A DNA stretch of 64,000 bases from Myroides sp. NP-2. GTDB taxonomy: Bacteria > Bacteroidota > Bacteroidia > Flavobacteriales > Flavobacteriaceae. Within the stretch, counting starts at the first letter, position 1; each line of letters begins with the position of its first letter. A program made the translations under genes and the position numbers. The stretch covers positions 310,001 through 374,000 of the forward strand of contig NZ_JACHTD010000001.1 of assembly GCF_014145665.1 (NCBI RefSeq), written 5' to 3'. Of the stretch, positions 61,083-64,000 are shown piece by piece. Below the pieces are notes generated by a model. It was given only the letters and a program-made list of their open reading frames with translations, ran no database searches and was not told the origin of the DNA.

Positions 61083-62150
61083 CTACAACGTGTTTACATT
61101 GTTTAAGTCTTTAAATGCCTCTTCTAAACGAGTATTGAAAGTTACTTCTCCTTGTCTTACCCATCCACGAGGATCGTAGTACTTTTTATTCGGTACATCG
61201 GCTCCTTCTGGGTTACCTATTTGTGTTTTTAAATAATCAATTTTGGAAGTCATATAATCTCTAATTCCTTCTGTGTAAGCAAATTGAAGATCAGTGTCGA
61301 TATTCATTTTAATTACACCATAGGAAATAGCTTCTCTAATTTCTTCTAAGGATGAACCCGAACCACCGTGGAAAACAAAATCAACAGGATTGTGTCCTAA
61401 GTTAAATTTTTTAGCCACGTAGTCTTGTGAGTTTTTTAAGATGATTGGCGTAAGCTTTACATTCCCTGGTTTGTACACACCGTGAACGTTTCCAAAAGCT
61501 GCTGCAATAGTAAAACGAGGGCTGATTTTGCTTAGTTCTTCGTAAGCATAAGCCACCTCGTCTGGTTGTGTGTAAAGTTTTGAAGAATCAACACCTGTAT
61601 TGTCTACTCCATCTTCTTCTCCTCCTGTGATTCCCAATTCAATTTCTAATGTCATACCCATCTTGTCCATGCGTTCAAGGTATTTTTTAGAAATTTCAAT
61701 ATTTTCTTTTATTGGTTCTTCTGATAAATCGATCATATGTGAACTGAATAACGGCTTTCCGTATTTAGCCATATGTTCTTCACTGGCATCTAGTAAGCCA
61801 TCAATCCAAGGCAATAGTTTTTTAGCACAGTGATCCGTATGTAAAATCACAGACACGCCATAGGCTTCCGCTAAGGTATGTACGTGTTTTGCTCCTGCAA
61901 TAGCTCCTGCGATAGCAGATTTTTGATTTTCATTTGACAAACCTTTTCCTGCCATGAAAGAAGCACCACCATTCGAAAATTGAATAATAACTGGTGCATT
62001 GAGTTTTGCTGCTGTTTCCAATACTCCGTTAATAGTACTAGAACTAGTCACGTTAACAGCGGGTAAAGCAAAACCTTTTTCTTTTGCATAGTTGAATATT
62101 TCTTGCACTTGGTCGCCAAATGCTACTCCAGGTTTAATATTGTGTGCCAT
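61083..62150 (-). CDS. fbaA: Class II fructose-bisphosphate aldolase
   Basis: 355 residues from the ATG at 62150; an ATG nine codons upstream (62177) would place the start in the likely -7 box region (TATTTTTG, minus 62182-62175), so the shorter form is better. The zinc-binding HTDHC motif, the loop VFHGGSGSSLEEIREAI with a zinc His, and KMNIDTDLQFAYTEG for the substrate phosphate are typical of the E. coli-like class IIA form. It splits fructose 1,6-bisphosphate in glycolysis and works in reverse in gluconeogenesis. Confidence 0.94.
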   Translation of the reverse strand: MAHNIKPGVAFGDQVQEIFNYAKEKGFALPAVNVTSSSTINGVLETAAKLNAPVIIQFSNGGASFMAGKGLSNENQKSAIAGAIAGAKHVHTLAEAYGVSVILHTDHCAKKLLPWIDGLLDASEEHMAKYGKPLFSSHMIDLSEEPIKENIEISKKYLERMDKMGMTLEIELGITGGEEDGVDNTGVDSSKLYTQPDEVAYAYEELSKISPRFTIAAAFGNVHGVYKPGNVKLTPIILKNSQDYVAKKFNLGHNPVDFVFHGGSGSSLEEIREAISYGVIKMNIDTDLQFAYTEGIRDYMTSKIDYLKTQIGNPEGADVPNKKYYDPRGWVRQGEVTFNTRLEEAFKDLNNVNTL

Positions 62151-62197
62151 AGTCGTGTTGTTTAATTTATTGGACAAAAATACTAATTATTATTTGA

Positions 62198-64000
62198 TTA
62201 GAATGGATAATTAATACCAACATTCCAGACAGCCTCTTTCAGACTAAATTCTCCAAACCATTTGCGTTTGGTATAAATCGAAGGATCATAGGTTTTGAAT
62301 CCTGCATCCAATCGGAATACAAAGAAACTAAAGTCGTACCGAATTCCCAAACCTGAGCTCACAGCCATGTCCTTTAAGGAACTTAGACCGTTAAAAGTAT
62401 AATTTTTATCTTCCACATTATCAAAGACATTCCAAATGTTTCCTGCATCTACAAAAAAGGCAGCATTCCATTTTCCACTGATGTTAAAACGGTATTCTGT
62501 GCTGAAGAAGAGCTTCATATTTGCCTCGTTAAAGTCGTTGATTCCCCCACTTTTTCCTGGCCCAAGGCGATAGGACTGCCAACCGCGATTGTCGTTGGAT
62601 CCTCCTGAAAAATAACTGCGGGAGAACGGAATGGAATTCGCATTGCCATAAGGCACGGCAAGACCTCCAAATAATCGAATTGCCAATACTTGTTGACGAC
62701 CTAAATCCCAGTATTTGATGTAGTCTAACTCTGTTTTGAGGTACTGTGAATACTCAACGTCAAAGAGCGTTTTCTTTCCTGTGTTTCCCTCTTTGTTGCT
62801 TACGCCATTCATAAAGAGGTTGAGTAATCCACCAGCTGCCTCAACTTTGGCGCGTACCATATAGAAACTGTGATCGTTGATCCCCGTACGCGTCGAAGAA
62901 TTAAAAGTGATGTTTGAGGCTAAGATCAGGTTGTTTTCAGACAGCCTAACTTTTCGCTCTTCAATACTGCGGATTTCACTGTAATCATCTGGTAGAATCC
63001 CCATCGGATTTTCCGGAGATAAGGCGTCTTTTATGAATTGATTAGCCCCTTCTCCTTGTATGGATAAATTGTCGTTTTCATCTTTATAATCCGCTGGTAC
63101 ATCGTATGCTTTGGAAATGCTATTTAAGGTGTTATAGGACGATTTGTAAACACTAAAATAATTGTTTGGGTTCGTGTTTCTAACATATTGAATATTAGCT
63201 ACGTCTACACTAAATGAATTGGTGCGCGACGGATACCAGCTGTAGTTGATAATTCCTGTAAAATTGTCTTTGTCTAATCCAATATTTCGCTGTCTAGCAA
63301 AACCAAAACTCATTGCAGTTGTGGGTAACATCGTTTTCGGGATGATTTTATTCGAAGCAAAAGGGAATAAGAAACGAGGGAAGGTCAATTTAACATCAGC
63401 TCCATACTCCGTTACATTGAAAAAAACATCATTGGGATTGCTCATCTGACGAGAAGATCCAATGGTTCCCCTTAAACCAAATTCTAAGATCTCCGCTCCT
63501 CTAAAGACGTTTCTATACAGCAACCCCATACTTCCTCCAATACCAAAATCTTGAATATTAGAGTGGGTGACATCGAAGGATGGATTAAAAGTCATCTTCT
63601 TTCGAGATGTCAGGTAGATATTGCTAATTAGGGTATTGCCTTCTGGATCTGTTGGATCTTCTACATACTCAATAACTGGGTAGTTGAAGATGCGTAAATT
63701 ACTAATGGAACGAGAGGTTAAGATACGTCTCGAATCACTAAAAGTACTTTGAGGTGTGATAAAGATGGCGTCAGTAAGCGCTTTGGGTTTGTATTGTAAT
63801 TTCGTTGAACTGTAAATAGAAAAACCATTGTATTGCAAACTGTCCAATACATAGGCTTTGTTCTTAGAAACGTTGTCTGTAAAAATATTTACCTTGCTGA
63901 TTTGATATATTTTAAAGGGAACTTGGGCAAGGGTGTCTCCTGATTTTACCGTTTGTTGGTCAACAATAAGCACGACATTCGCTTTGTTTTTGCTGTCTAA
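62198..64000 (-). CDS. BamA/TamA-family outer membrane protein (TamL-like), 5' end outside the window
   Basis: The frame is open to the right edge (the in-frame GTG at 63973 is internal), so only the C-terminal ~600 residues are here. A POTRA-like stretch (IYQISKVNIFTDNV) at the start is followed by the Omp85 barrel: SMGLLYRNVFRGAEILEFGL, RLFGGLAVPYGNANSIPFSRSY with the family's lid-loop motif, GGSNDNRGWQSYRLGPG, and VDAGNIWNVFD. The last strand ends in INYPF. Flavobacterial TamL-type proteins and classical TamA belong here. It would help insert outer membrane proteins, with a TamB partner that is not in this window. Confidence 0.85.
   Translation of the reverse strand, partial: LDSKNKANVVLIVDQQTVKSGDTLAQVPFKIYQISKVNIFTDNVSKNKAYVLDSLQYNGFSIYSSTKLQYKPKALTDAIFITPQSTFSDSRRILTSRSISNLRIFNYPVIEYVEDPTDPEGNTLISNIYLTSRKKMTFNPSFDVTHSNIQDFGIGGSMGLLYRNVFRGAEILEFGLRGTIGSSRQMSNPNDVFFNVTEYGADVKLTFPRFLFPFASNKIIPKTMLPTTAMSFGFARQRNIGLDKDNFTGIINYSWYPSRTNSFSVDVANIQYVRNTNPNNYFSVYKSSYNTLNSISKAYDVPADYKDENDNLSIQGEGANQFIKDALSPENPMGILPDDYSEIRSIEERKVRLSENNLILASNITFNSSTRTGINDHSFYMVRAKVEAAGGLLNLFMNGVSNKEGNTGKKTLFDVEYSQYLKTELDYIKYWDLGRQQVLAIRLFGGLAVPYGNANSIPFSRSYFSGGSNDNRGWQSYRLGPGKSGGINDFNEANMKLFFSTEYRFNISGKWNAAFFVDAGNIWNVFDNVEDKNYTFNGLSSLKDMAVSSGLGIRYDFSFFVFRLDAGFKTYDPSIYTKRKWFGEFSLKEAVWNVGINYPF

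Noticed and set aside
1..64000. CRISPR arrays, insertion sequences and rRNA genes
   Set aside because: I saw no regularly spaced repeats, no transposase frames with terminal repeats and no rRNA-like sequence in this window.

Overview
The window is AT-rich, densely coded chromosome from a member of the Flavobacteriaceae (Bacteroidota). A Myroides-like organism is my best guess, but this is inference from gene content and not a database match. The evidence for the lineage is: promoters of the TTG-N19/20-TAnnTTTG type rather than the E. coli type; no Shine-Dalgarno signal in front of most genes; two type IX secretion (T9SS) C-terminal signals; a SusC/SusD pair; a divergent trigger factor; an S46 dipeptidyl-peptidase; a FolK-deoxynucleoside kinase fusion; and a VgrG of the Bacteroidota type VI (T6SS) kind. 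Both edges cut genes: the 3' end of a T9SS surface protein on the left, and a 5'-truncated BamA/TamA-family barrel on the right.

Layout. 1-4.5 kb: end of a surface protein, then a FadL-like porin, an SGNH lipoprotein esterase and a small membrane protein. 4.5-7.9 kb: tig, clpP and clpX, a folding/proteolysis block. 7.9-12.8 kb (minus): a SusC/SusD uptake pair with no enzymes, preceded by an unusual leader holding a strong promoter, a 32-codon ORF, a terminator and alternative hairpins. 12.9-19.0 kb: tRNA-Leu/tRNA-Gly units in three places around a DUF1508-like gene and a 1487-aa T9SS adhesin. 19-34 kb: housekeeping and envelope genes (mutS, a FUSC-like protein, a TrmH-like methylase, folK-dNK, sppA, an AsmA protein, DUF2797, GH3, a small lipoprotein, DPP11). 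34.0-34.6 kb: a long gene-free stretch ending in a strong terminator, a candidate small RNA locus. 34.6-44.6 kb: kdtA, a sugar aminotransferase, an MFS pump, fabD, ppiD, and coaX-OMP-lptC. 44.7-45.0 kb: three identical tRNA-Phe genes.

45.2-50.75 kb is an accessory T6SS island: VgrG, an unrecognised protein, a PAAR-like (DUF4280) protein whose C-terminus looks like a YwqJ-type nucleic-acid deaminase toxin, a YwqK/MORN-like immunity candidate, and an endonuclease V gene broken by one extra T. No T6SS sheath, baseplate or membrane-complex genes lie in the window, so the island must rely on apparatus encoded elsewhere.

51-64 kb (mostly minus): the purH-mreB-mreC-mreD-mrdA-rodA cell-shape cluster, an orphan FtsX-type permease, fbaA-accD (AccD has lost all four zinc-ribbon cysteines), and the truncated TamA/TamL-like protein.

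The most interesting items are the SusCD leader with its mini-ORF, the deaminase effector module with its neighbouring broken endonuclease V, and the 34-kb gene-free locus.
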